The notes under the pieces were generated by a model. That model was not told the origin of the DNA. It did not search any database and saw only the letters and a list, made by a program, of their open reading frames with translations. A stretch of 64,000 nt of DNA from Andrena cerasifolii. Taxonomy: Eukaryota; Arthropoda; Insecta; Hymenoptera; Andrenidae. The DNA is taken from contig NC_135120.1 in NCBI RefSeq assembly GCF_050908995.1, forward strand, positions 21,899,433 through 21,963,432, in the 5' to 3' direction. This document shows, piece after piece, positions 10,536 through 22,500 of the stretch. The position numbers were made by a program, and so were the translations under genes. Position 1 is the stretch's first letter; each line of letters begins with the position of its first letter.

Positions 10536-13498
10536 CTGCAAATTCATCACAGAAGTGAGGTCAGTCGATGAAAGATGTACTTCGAGGCACGGTTGAAGCT
10601 ACTGATCATATGTCTAGCAAGCAGATTACTTGTGCAAAATACGCTGGACATATGCAAGTTTGCATATTTGCATAGATAAAATTATATAGCAGCAGGAAAC
10701 CTTTTAGGAAAAAGGGAATCGCGATATGTTTAAATCGTTTCGAACAGGTATAAATGTCCTTCAGAGTCTTTTAAGATGTTCAGGTTTAAAGAAACAACTA
10801 GTATAAGCTTCCGTGTTTGTAATTTAAATTCATCAGATCGAGACCTTTGCGAAAAATGAAGTGGAAGAGACATTGCTACGTATCAGAGTTGCGAACTAAG
10901 GGCATAACTCACTTCAACGACAAAGAATAATCTTGTTTGGTCGATTCGCTGTTCCTCACCAAATAACTTCCCTCCCTCAGAAGTCGTAGGACAGCTTCCG
11001 CCTCGATTCTCGTGATGGAGCCGTGGTACCATCTGCAACCGAAGCACGCAACGGGAATTCAATTTCATTCGAGCACAAAGAAGCCACGATAACGACACTT
11101 CGAAAATTTCTAACATTTCAAACATAAAATAAAACTTTGGTTATATAGAACAAACATTGCAAGGAAAACAGAAGCTGGTCTGTGCATTGCAAAGGTGAGA
11201 AAGCTTTTAGAATCTAACGGACTCTAAACATTTCTGTAATCTCATCTTTCTGCTGATTTTCTCAAATCAGTCTTGAATTTGATTCGCAGTGTCTATGGCT
11301 TAGAATTGGAATCTAAATAAACCCTGTATCCTCTAAGCGAATGTAGTAGAGGAATTATCGCCTCCACACTGTGTGAGTCGCGACAAGGAGGCATCGTGCT
11401 GTCGTGGACGAACTTGGAATGCTTGGCAAGCCAATAAATACCAAGAACCCACCCTTGTCTCTCGAGAGGGAGGTCCACGTCAACCAGATCGGCGGATCCA
11501 CGGGCGGTGTTAATCTCCAGTGGCAATCCAAGGCTCAGGCCTCCTGGCTTCTTCGGCCCGAGCTGACCAGAGTTCCCTATGCCGTTCGTCCCGTTGCCAG
11601 CGTCCAGATTCAGCGTCATCTTCGGACGCGCCAGACCGCCGCCTGAAATGAGTCATGCGACGGTTAGACGCCGCGATATTCCCCGGGGTAAACATCGATT
11701 ATACTGGTATACGCGTAGACGCGAGGAACGTCCCGCCTGTCTCACATTTTATGGCAACCCCCTCGCGTAATTGGAACAAATCGGGCCTGCGTTCCGCTAA
11801 GATTCACGGCGACAGCATGTGTATCCCTGTCGATACACGATGACAGCGTTCGAGTGACGAAGGTGCAGACGACAATCGCGGCGAGGGAATTGCTTCAGAA
11901 ACGATTTGTTTATTTATTTATTTATTTATTTATTTATTAATCATAAACGGGTTAAAACTCATTATATAGCAAGGATACATAACATTATGCGTGTTGAATA
12001 AAAATAAATCTAAATATATGCATACTATATCAAATTATAATTAACAATGGAGAGGGAAATTAAAAAATAGAGGTGAAGAATGAGTAATGGGAAATGAAAA
12101 ATGTACAATGAAAATGGAAATGAAGATGAGAATGAAAATGAGAATGAAAATGAAAATGAAACTGAAAATGAAAAAGAAAATAAAAATGAGAACGAAAATG
12201 AAAATAGAAATACATAGAAAATAGAATAGAAGTGAAAAGTGAGGGGTGGAATTAAAAGTGTATACTATACTATTAATTTTAGTTTTGTCGCGTAAACGAA
12301 TTACCAGCTATTTTGATCGTTCGCTCTTAGCATTCTGTGCAATTTACTCTTTAATACGTCAACATCTCCATGAAAGAAATCCACTGCATCAGCATGTAAG
12401 TTTGCTTGTTGTAGTGGCCGGTTAATTTGTGCAAAAGATTTTGGAATTAATGCAACGGTATTTGTTTTTTTTTTTTTTGGCAATTGGAGTTAATGCTTTC
12501 GATGAGATGGTACTGTGTGCTTTGGAGAAGGTGGAAGTTGATGGCTGTTCTCTTTACAATTTAAATAAACTTTGTAGAATTTGTAAGTTAGTTAGTAGTA
12601 TTAATGAAATTGAAAGTAAGAGGTATAACGGAACACGAAGACGATTGACTTTTCGATGCTAGGTAATCGTGTCACCAATAATTGCGCCCTCGATGCGAGG
12701 ACTGGATACTACCTGGCGGGGAATAGTACTTCCTTCAGCGAGGAGACAATCGACCGTGACTTTGAACGCGGCTTTGTCGCGGTATGATAATGGAACGTCT
12801 CGTGCTCGTCGATGGATAGCCCGAGTGCTTTCACTCGGCAGAAACAATACAATCGAAACTCCTGCCACGAATTTTTCCCCCTCCAGACAGAGCACACCAG
12901 CCAGGACCGAGTCCCACCGACTCTTGAAAGTTTTCGCCCCGCCGCCACTTAAGATTCGTGCGGAAATTACGAGCATTGTTTCCTTGTGCACAATGTGGCT
13001 CTAGGAGCAGTAAACAACAAGCTACGACTATTTCCCTCCTTCTGGATCAATGAAAGAGAAATCTCTACCAACAATACAAGACATTACATTTATTAAAGCT
13101 GATATGTCTCGAAGAGGGCTCCGAAGGAAATTCAACGAGAAAGAAATTATAATTTCTTTGATAAAATTGTAAATGATAACCAGAAAGTGAAGCAAAGTGG
13201 AAACATAATTCTGATATTATCCTCAGATTACTTTGAAAACACTTGGAATAAGAATTATAGAAATATTCCTTTCTTGATAAGAAAACTTTGAGGGAGTTTA
13301 AGTTTCAAAAAGGGCTGTAGCTCTGTAAACTCTTTGAGCAGTGGCCATAAGTGTGACTGAAAAGTCCAGAAAATATTATGGATACTGTTTCAAGAGTAGA
13401 GACAGCAGTCTACCCATAATTCCTGTGTCATCATCAAATTCTATCCAATAACTGACAGCATGAAAGATACTTCAAAGCATTTTATTATAAAAAATAAC

Positions 13499-13533
<35 letters not shown>

Positions 13534-16500
13534 TAATAATAAAAATATAATAATAATAGTAATAATAATTTTCCACCGCGTTTACACCAACGATGAATTT
13601 TATCTTTGAAGGGGTAGGAAAGTATCTCCCTCCGTTTAGCACAGTCCACCGAGAATTTATAAATTTCGCTAAGTAAATACTTGGTGGCGCCCATCAAGCG
13701 TTAGCGTCAATATTATTACACCCTCGCGAAAGTTCCTGGATGATAATCGACGGAAGGGCCCGCCGTTCAAGAAAGTGCCTCTGCGGCCGCGAGGTAATTT
13801 CATTTGTTGGGCGCAATCTCTTAGCGGCCGACTTTTGGAAGGTCGCATGATCCAGGTACGACAGAATTGCTCTGACAGGTGTAACACCGTGTTAGCTTTC
13901 TTCGGGGCTAACGCGTTCAGAGCGTTTTGTGCGGCCGCTCGAAAGGATGTGCTTTATACATTATGGATGAGGCCGTGTACTTTGGGATTTAAGATCGCCG
14001 ACTTCCTCCGGGCCCGACGCAATAAATGTTTCAGCTGAAAACACCGAGGACGCCCTGCTTTTAATATAATTTTCTGGTACCTCTTCCAGCGACACTTAAT
14101 ACCCCTCCGGAAAGATGGAACGACATTTGCGAAGTGAGAATTTTAGAACCTCTTCTCGTTAACGGAAAACGTCGCATAATATAAAAGTGATACACATCGC
14201 CTGACACCTCGAAGTGGCATGGGATTGGCAAGAACGACACTGAAGATCAGCAGAACTCGCTTCGTTTGAATTCCACACCGGACTGTTTGTCCACGGACGA
14301 TCGCCAGACAGCACTCCATTAGGAATGTCGACGATATAAACAGGGCTTCAAAACACTGTTATAATATCGATTTCGGTTCTCCAAACGGTTATGAAGAACC
14401 TTTATTCTGTATAACTGTTAGGAAGAACCGAAATTTCCAACTGTTATCTGTTTCAGTTACGGTTCCTATTTCCTTCCTCATATCGGTTCCATAACCGTTA
14501 TTTTTTCGGTTCTACTATCGGTTCCGAAACGGTTCCAGAATCAATTCTTGTGTCGACTTTTCCCTAATTGATATCATTAATTATTGTACCTGCAGATTAC
14601 TGTATATGTGCATATTCTTTGCAAAATCCTTATAGAAAAAGAAGAAACATTTATACATATCATATATAATGAAGCGTTGAAATAAATAAATCAGCTACAT
14701 ATTTTTTACATTCACACACACTATAGATATTATTCAGAATAGGAAGTTAAAAGTTTCTGCTGTTTCTATAAGCATTTTGTAAAAAAAGACGAAAATCTAC
14801 AGCAATCTACAGCTACGATAATGAATGTTATCAATTAGGGAAAAGTCGATATAAGAATTGATTCTGGAACCGTTTCGGAACCGATATAGAACCGAAAAAA
14901 AAACGGTTATGGAACTGATATGAAGAGGGAAATAGGAACCGTAACCGAAACAGATAATAGTTGGAAATTTCGGTTCTTTATAACAGTTATTTGGAATAAA
15001 AGTTCTCCATAACTGTTTTAATCAGAACCTTTATATAACAGTTTTAAACAGTTATTTTCGGAACCGTTTCAAGCCCTGGATATAAATTGCTCCGGTGCGT
15101 GCAGCACCGAAGGAAACTCTCGAAAGGCCGTATCCACGCTCTCTTCCGACTCGCCTGACAGGGCACGCGTTTCAAGCATAGTTAAACATTAACGACGAGA
15201 AGGCAACTGCCCACTACTCTCCGAGATTGCCAGTGTCTGTATTATTAAATTTAATTCTGCCGTACGGTCGGCTCGATTTATCTGCCCGAATTTCACCTTT
15301 CCTCTTTCCCTCAATGACAGACGGAGGGAAAGTTTCCTTCTGTTTCCTTCGAACCGGGGGTTGCGCGTGAGCGCTCTTCCTCCCGCGGCAGCATTCTACC
15401 GACGCAGGAGATTTTCCACTTGACACCCGCACGCTTATTTCCTCGTTTCCTTCGCGCGCTGTTTTAATATCCGTCTCAGACGGAGATACGTCTCAATCAA
15501 TTTCGTCTGCCTCCTATCCATCCAAGCCCAGCCGTCCCGCGGGAAATGCGAGCAGAGGAGGCGAGTGCGTTCGAGGAAAGCACGCTGAGACACTCCAGTA
15601 CACGAATAAGTATCTGTGCTGCTTGCGGTATTTGTACGCGGGGAGTGTCGCGAATCTGCGGCATGGAACAACCGAATTTGGAAACTTGTGATCGTTGGGA
15701 GGGGGTGTCGCGTATTTTGAGCTGGAACGGTAGGAACGGAGAACCTCTTCTGTGAAGTCTTTGTGGATGTTCTTCTGGGCGCACAGTGAAGAACGAGTAC
15801 CCTTCGAAGGCACTTGCGTGCGAGCAACTTCGTAGTTACTGTTAAAACTCAGCGCTTTAACACCGTAGCTGTACCAGAAGGTACAGTTATACGAAAATAA
15901 GATTTCCATCAAGTGTTGGTGAGTGGTTTTCGAATGAGATCAGATAGGCATTGCGGTTTTGGTATTTCTTACCAGTAATTACCTATGGGAAACAGATTCC
16001 TTTCTCCTCCCTTTCCTTTCAAATACCAAAGACCTCCTAAAAGAGTAACCCAAGAAACAGCCCCTTTTTGGGTCCCACGATTTTGGAACTGAATTTTGTG
16101 CCAAAATGATAGCTTATAATGAGACATCAATCAGGACAAATTTTCAAGTTGAGGTGACAATTAGCTTCTGAGATATGAGAGGTGAAGGAAGTGAAAATTC
16201 ATTAACGCGTCAGCCCATACGCTTCGATGTATAAACTTCTATGCCATTCCGATAATTTAAACAATTATTTCCAGGGGTTTTGCTGACTGCTAATAACGAA
16301 TTTCAACTTAGATTTTCAAAATTCACGAAAAAAATTAAGAAATATGAATGTCTGCGAAGTTCTTAATATATCGTCCACAATGTTGAATTGGCCAATTGAT
16401 TTTTTCTTCGTGAATTTTGAAAATCTAAGTTCAAATTCGTTATTAGCAGTCAGCAAAACCCCTGGAAATAATTGTTTAAATTATTACAGAAACTAATTGT

Positions 16501-19500
16501 CACCTCAACTTGAAAATTCATCGGGATTGATGTCTCGTCATAAGCTGTCATTTGGCAGAAAATTCAGTTTCAAAATCGAGGGACCAAAAAGGGGCTAAAA
16601 AAGGCCTCATTTTGGGGTCACTCTTTTCATTTCAAACAATCCTTGGCATAAGAAGAATACATCAGCCCTGACGTTCCCTATTCTCAAACGACACAGTGTT
16701 TACCCTTTCGTTGCATCCATATTTAACTGCATATTTAACAGCATTCACATACAGTTTACACGGCAGAAACCAGCAATATTTCCATCTTATTGTCACGGCA
16801 GACAATTTTTCCGTGGCGAAACGGTTGTCTGGAACGAACGGAGGAGGGAAGAAGACGTTGTCTGAGGAGAAAGGGGAAGCAAGTCCCGGGCATAGAAACT
16901 TAGGAGAAGCCAGCCGTGGAAGTCTCCGGGGAAATTCCTCGTCACGAAGGAGCCAGCGGAAATCTGGACGGGCACCGATGGCGTGTACAGCGCGTGCAGG
17001 ACGGGAGTGGAGAGGACTTTTAATTCCCCGTGAAAATGAGGACGTACGGCCGATCTGCCTGTAGAAAATCTTCGGCTGGAGTGCTCCTCGTGGGCGTGAA
17101 AGTCAAACAACCCGCGTCGACGATTCGTATTTATTGCGGCAACGAGACATCGAGGGTGAGGCTCGCCGCGGAGATTTACGAGGACGAAGAATTTAGTGCG
17201 GCTGGGGGGATGAACGTGGTGTGTCACACTAGCCCTGGAAAGGAACGGTGTGGCGATTCCATCAAGTCTCGGTGCGCCATTAAAGCGGAAGTGGGTCTGA
17301 ACGGCGGCGTCAGGGAAGTCGTCGAGTGGCGCGAAAGGGGAGATGCACCCTTCCTTCCTCGAGGAATTTCACCGATTCCATCGGTTTCGATGAATACGAT
17401 GGTGTTTCTGTTGCAATTATGGGTAACGAAAGCAAATGGAGAGCAGCAGAATTGTTTATCGTGTGCGTGAAAGTTGTTGGGTCTTCACTGGAGACACTTT
17501 TGTGGATCGGGGGTGGTATATTGTAAGCTGAAACTTGGACGGGGCAGTGGTAACTTGGAAAAGATAGGAAAGAAGTAAAGTATGAACAAGATTTTAGTTT
17601 TAAAGGTGCTGCAGCAAATGGGTTCACGATATGGGCGTGATGGGAGAAATTAGTGTTTTCTTTTTAAACGAAACTGACCTGCGAAATCAGAATTCATTTA
17701 AACACGGGGACTGTAAAAGCTTGTACTCTGAATTTGAATTTTCACAGTGTATAATCGTGGATTGTTGGCTTGAATGCGTTGCAAATTTCAAACATTTACT
17801 AATGAGATACTTAGAAATTACATTGAAAGTGAAGATCAAGTTAAAGTAACACGTTCGCTTGAATATGGAAATGTAGAGGGAAAAATGCTCGCCCATCGAA
17901 GGGGAGGGAAGAATACGAAGTTTCGCGTAGAAGTACTTCGTGAAAATATTTCAGGAGTCAGTCAAGCCCTAGAAGGATCTCCCCCAATGTAAGAAATCAG
18001 AGTTCCGAGCAGACGTCGAAGAGCTTTACGCAAGAGTTGCGATCGAAAATTGCACTCGGTGGCACGCTGAAAATTGTCACCCTCAAAGCGAAGACATACG
18101 AAACTTCTTATCTCTCTATTGTCACACGGAAGATATCTGTTCCTCCCCTTCGTGCCTAAACTGCAAACTGTTGTACTTCTTCCGAAGATCTTTCTCTTCG
18201 AAGCTTTTCCATGGATTGCACAAATTCGTACAAGTTCCCTAGAAATATGTAGAATGGAAACTTTGAAGTCTTCTTTTTTGAATAGACTTTCTTAACCGAT
18301 ACCAGACTTTGCAAAATCTCAGAACGATGCGCGAGTGTTCGTACGATCGAAGCTCCATGCCTTCGGTAGAATGGCAAGTTCTCTGCTAACAGAATATACC
18401 ATGCTCCTATTTGCTTTGGTCATTAAGCAGCTCTCCGCAGCTCGAACTCCGAGTAAAGGAACGGCGGAACGTTTATAATCCACTGGAAACGCAGAGTGTA
18501 CTGTTACGTATGTGGATTTTTCCCCATACGCCGCTCTCAACCACTTTTCGAGCTCGCGTCTACGAAGGGAAAACGCCCTAAAAATCCTTTTGCTTATCAC
18601 ATACCACTAAGGGGGGTCATGATCTCGACCATCTGGATCACGACCATGGGAACGGGAGTGACACGACGACGACCCCGAAGAATTTCCTTATATGGAAATT
18701 TCAAATGCATCCCCACTCATTTTTGGGACTATATAAACCCTTTGGTTTCTACCCTCTGCGGTTAAAAGCAGTACAGTTACGCGTAGAGTAACGTTGTGTC
18801 ACGCTCGTACCGAGTCGGTTGAATTCAGTAAGATCGAGCTAAAGTCTCTGTCGGAATCATAGTTGACCCCATAGAATCCGCGAGTTCGGTTTACATTCTA
18901 TTGGGCACTTTGTAATAGCCGCTCGTACGCCCCGCATCGCCAGTGCGTCAACACCGAGCAAATTAGTGGTAATTTTCACACATTTATTACACTATTTAAC
19001 CGCGACATTCACATTTGTACCAACTAATCTTGAATACACGAATGGTGTTCACTTCTAAATCGAGTTGATTCGTTAAAACCCATCTTTTACCCAGCGATCC
19101 TTATAAACTTAGTAGCGCTCACCCACTGATACAACTTTACCGCTCGAGTTGTATCAAATAAAAATTAAGAGTTACGAGGCATTAATAACATTTCCCGCGA
19201 CTCCCTGATCTAGCATCAGGTTAGTTAGCAACCTTTCATCCAAATAAAGGAATTTTACCAACCTAGTGGCTCCCCGATTTCGCATCGGGTTCGTCCACGT
19301 GTAACCCTCCTACGGCTCCCTGATTTCGCATCAGGTTCGTCCGTATCCTACAGCTCCCTGGTTTCGCACCAGGTTCGTCTGTAAGTCTACCAACCTCCGA
19401 ACAGCTCCCTGGTTTCGCACCAGGTTCGTCTGTGAATAATCCAACCTCCTAACAGCTCCTCGACTTCGCGTCGAGTTCGTCTGTGAACATCATCCTAGTG

Positions 19501-22500
19501 ACACCCCGATTTCGCATCGGGTTCGTTCACGACGTTTCACCCTCCTGCGGCTCCCTGATTTCAAATCAGGTTCGTCCGCGCTTGACTCCATTCCTAGAGG
19601 CTCCCTGATTTCGCATCAGGTTCGTCCTCGCCGTCAATAATCCAAGCGGCTCCCTGATTTCGCATCAGGTTCGTCCGCGCACCTTACTAACAAATTCGTT
19701 AACCATATTCCTTGGGAAATACCCTTCTCGCCGGCCTCTCGCGTTGCCGCAGCCCCGGCTCGTAACAGAACTGGTGACAGCGGTGGGATGCTACTGCATT
19801 AGAATCGCCGTAAAATTTGGTTTTTAAATACGTTAAAATCACTCGTAATTTATTATTGACAATATACTAGTTTTCGCTAGTCAAGTCACTTAAGAAAGTT
19901 TCAAAATGACAAGCACACAGGCTAACGTCTCTTCTAACGACATTATGAACCTGACAGTTTCAATTGCAAACTCAATGTCGCTTTTGACGCAACGGACATG
20001 TATACAGAACATTACTATGTCAATTCCAACCTTCGACGGTGAAAGTCCACCCTTGACGCGCTTTGCACAAAATGTGGAAGACGGGTTAACTTTGATTCCT
20101 GAGGGTACGGAAGCTGAGTATCTTGCGATAATTTTAACAAAACTGATCGGTCCGGCACGTAGGTGCACGTTAGAGCACAAATTCAACTCTGTTAAGACAT
20201 TAGTCCAACATTTGAAAAAGAGATTCGCGCCGGGAAGAAGTTTGTCATACTTCCAAGTAGAAATCGCGAAATTACATATTCGTGAAGGAGAAAGTCTGCG
20301 ACAATACGTCGACAGGACCAGTCATCTCGTTTATTGTGCGCGCGGAGCTATTCGGGAAAGATATCTGGATCATGCTGAAGACTTCGTCAAAGAAATGGAA
20401 AAGGACGTTAAAGAAAACTTCATCGATGGTTTACCAGATCGAATTTCCTGGAAAGTGTCGGCTCAAACTCAAGACATCAAAACACTTGAACAAGCTTACG
20501 ACGCCGTGCTCCAGATAGACAGAAAATTAAGGAATCGGCGACAGTCGCCCCGTAATGATTCACCCTCCAGGTGGTCTCGTCGAGAACATTACGCTGAAGA
20601 TTCTCGCCACAACGACCGTCAAGTGTCGTATCCACATTCTCCAAGTAGGTACGACGAAAACAGGGATCGGTCTACAAGAACATCTGGTTTTGAAGAGGAA
20701 CGAGAAGGACGGACACGTACGACGGCCTGGACTTTGCGTCACCGGAGCCCCTCGAAATCCCCTTCTTATCGCTCCGACTCATCGTACGCAGATGATGGAG
20801 AAAAACATTATTCCATCTTAAAAAATCCCGATAAAAATCGCAAGCCGAGTTTATACTGCTGGCATTGCGGTACGACCGGACATGACGGAAAATCCTGTAG
20901 GAAACATCCGCGTAGTCCGAGATATCAACGAGACTCGCGAGATTCATCTGTCGAATCTAACAAGTCTTTAAACTTCGATCGCGCTCAACGTATAGGCGAC
21001 ACGATGAGCGGAAACAAAGAAGCTCGCCAAAGGACAGTCCGCTTCGAAGAGGAAACCTCGTCAAGGAAGCACCTGCCCCACGCATCAAAACCAAGGTTCC
21101 AGAACTGGAGTCAGGAACGGGAGAATTCTTAATTGATGGCGGAGCATCCGTAAATTTAGTAGTTATTACCGCCCTGGGAGAAAATGCTACGATAAACTCT
21201 CGGGAAGAAATTGAATTAACTGGAATTACAACTAATCCAATTCATACATTAGGAACAACAATTCTTCACATCCACGAAGCTCCCGCACTTTTCTATGTGG
21301 TAAAAGAGCTTGCAATAGAAGCAGACGGACTAATAGGAAGCCCATTTTTAAAACAGGAGGAGGCCGAAATTTCCTATTACCATGGGACTTTGGTATTAAA
21401 AAATAAACCTACCCGACCTCTACGTTTTTCAAATTATCAGGACATACCTGAAACTAACAAACTACCGACGTCTACCAAACATCGTATTGAACCTAGGACG
21501 TCGCAACAGATTGCTATAACAATAACAAACCCAAGGATTAGGGAAGGATATTTACCACGTATCAAGACCCTCGAACATCTGTACATAGGGGAAGCAGTTG
21601 TAAAGAACAGTGAAGGAAAGTGCTACGTTATGGCAACAAACACCAGCGATGAACCCCTAGACGTGGAGATAGAACCGCAAACATTGGAGCCGTTTGATAT
21701 CTTCAGTTCATCAGATGAAGATTTTTACTCAACTGCAGAACACCCGTTAAATTTTAAAACTAACGAAGATAAGAAACAGAAAATCTTGGAAACTCTAAAC
21801 ACCAAACATTTGAACAAGGAGGAACTAAATTTTGTTACAAATTTAGTTAAAGAATTTCCTGACCGATTTTATCTTCCTGGAGATAAACTAGGTAAGGCTT
21901 CCGACTTTAAACATTCAATTCATACATCTAACGATATTCCAATCAATACGAGACAATATCGCTATCCTCTCATTCACCAAAAGGAAATTCAAAAACAAAT
22001 CAGCGCTTTATTATCAAATGGTATAATTACACCTTCTAAATCTCCATATAATTCACCTTTATGGATCGTACCAAAGAAAGAAGATGAAAATGGAGTAAAA
22101 CGTTGGCGATTGGTGATAGATTTCCGCGGTCTCAACGAAATAACAATTTCTGATAAATATCCATTACCTCAAATCTCCGAGATTTTAGATCGACTAGGAG
22201 GAGCTAAATATTTTTCAGTCTTTGATCTCGCTAGTGGATTTCATCAAATAGAGATGGATCCGAAAGATAAAGCAAAAACAGCATTCACTACTCCAAATGG
22301 ACATTACGAATTCTCTCGAATGCCTTTCGGATTAAAGAATGCACCACCCACTTTTCAACGCCTCATGGATCAAGCACTCACTGGACTTCAAGGAACAGAC
22401 CTCTTTGTCTACTTGGATGACATAGTGATCTATGCATCATCCTTACAGGAACATAATATTAAAGTCAAAAAGTTGCTAAATCGCCTTCGAGAACATGGAT

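Larger units (their letters stand above)
11643..14332. other. Intronic sequence of the SHB-like gene, no gene seen
   Basis: Contains simple repeats (listed separately) and GC-rich patches near 12660-13000 and 13760-14040, but no supportable exon. A minus-strand open stretch at 12301-12483 has no recognisable identity. Confidence 0.5.
18502..19767 (+). repeat. 5' LTR of the Ty3/gypsy element
   Basis: 1266 bp. TATATAAA at 18730-18737 is the likely TATA box, putting the start of R near 18760-18770. AATAAA occurs at 19157-19162 and 19243-19248. The 3' part, 19197-19678, is an array of ten structured hairpin units. The ends form the short inverted repeat TGTTAC...GTAACA. Confidence 0.95.

Noticed and set aside
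12301..12483. Minus-strand open frame with FAQINRPLQQANLHADAVDF, perhaps a hAT transposase remnant
   Set aside because: Short, no conserved catalytic motif, no matching ends found; similarity is only impressionistic.
15435..15912. Three overlapping minus-strand open frames of 95-132 codons
   Set aside because: They overlap each other in different frames and lack motifs, as expected by chance in GC-rich DNA.
17030..17470. 146-codon plus-strand open frame
   Set aside because: GC-rich region with open frames on both strands; no domain, no splice partner, composition not convincingly coding.
19197..19678. Regularly repeated ~33-nt units with spacers, resembling a CRISPR array
   Set aside because: Units are imperfect, spacers are irregular (3-37 bp) and the array is inside an LTR of a eukaryotic retrotransposon. 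Covariation within units fits RNA structure, not CRISPR repeats.
20820..20826. AAAAAAT as the gag-pol frameshift site
   Set aside because: In gag register, but the pol frame has a stop at 20832-20834 immediately afterwards, so it cannot produce Pol.
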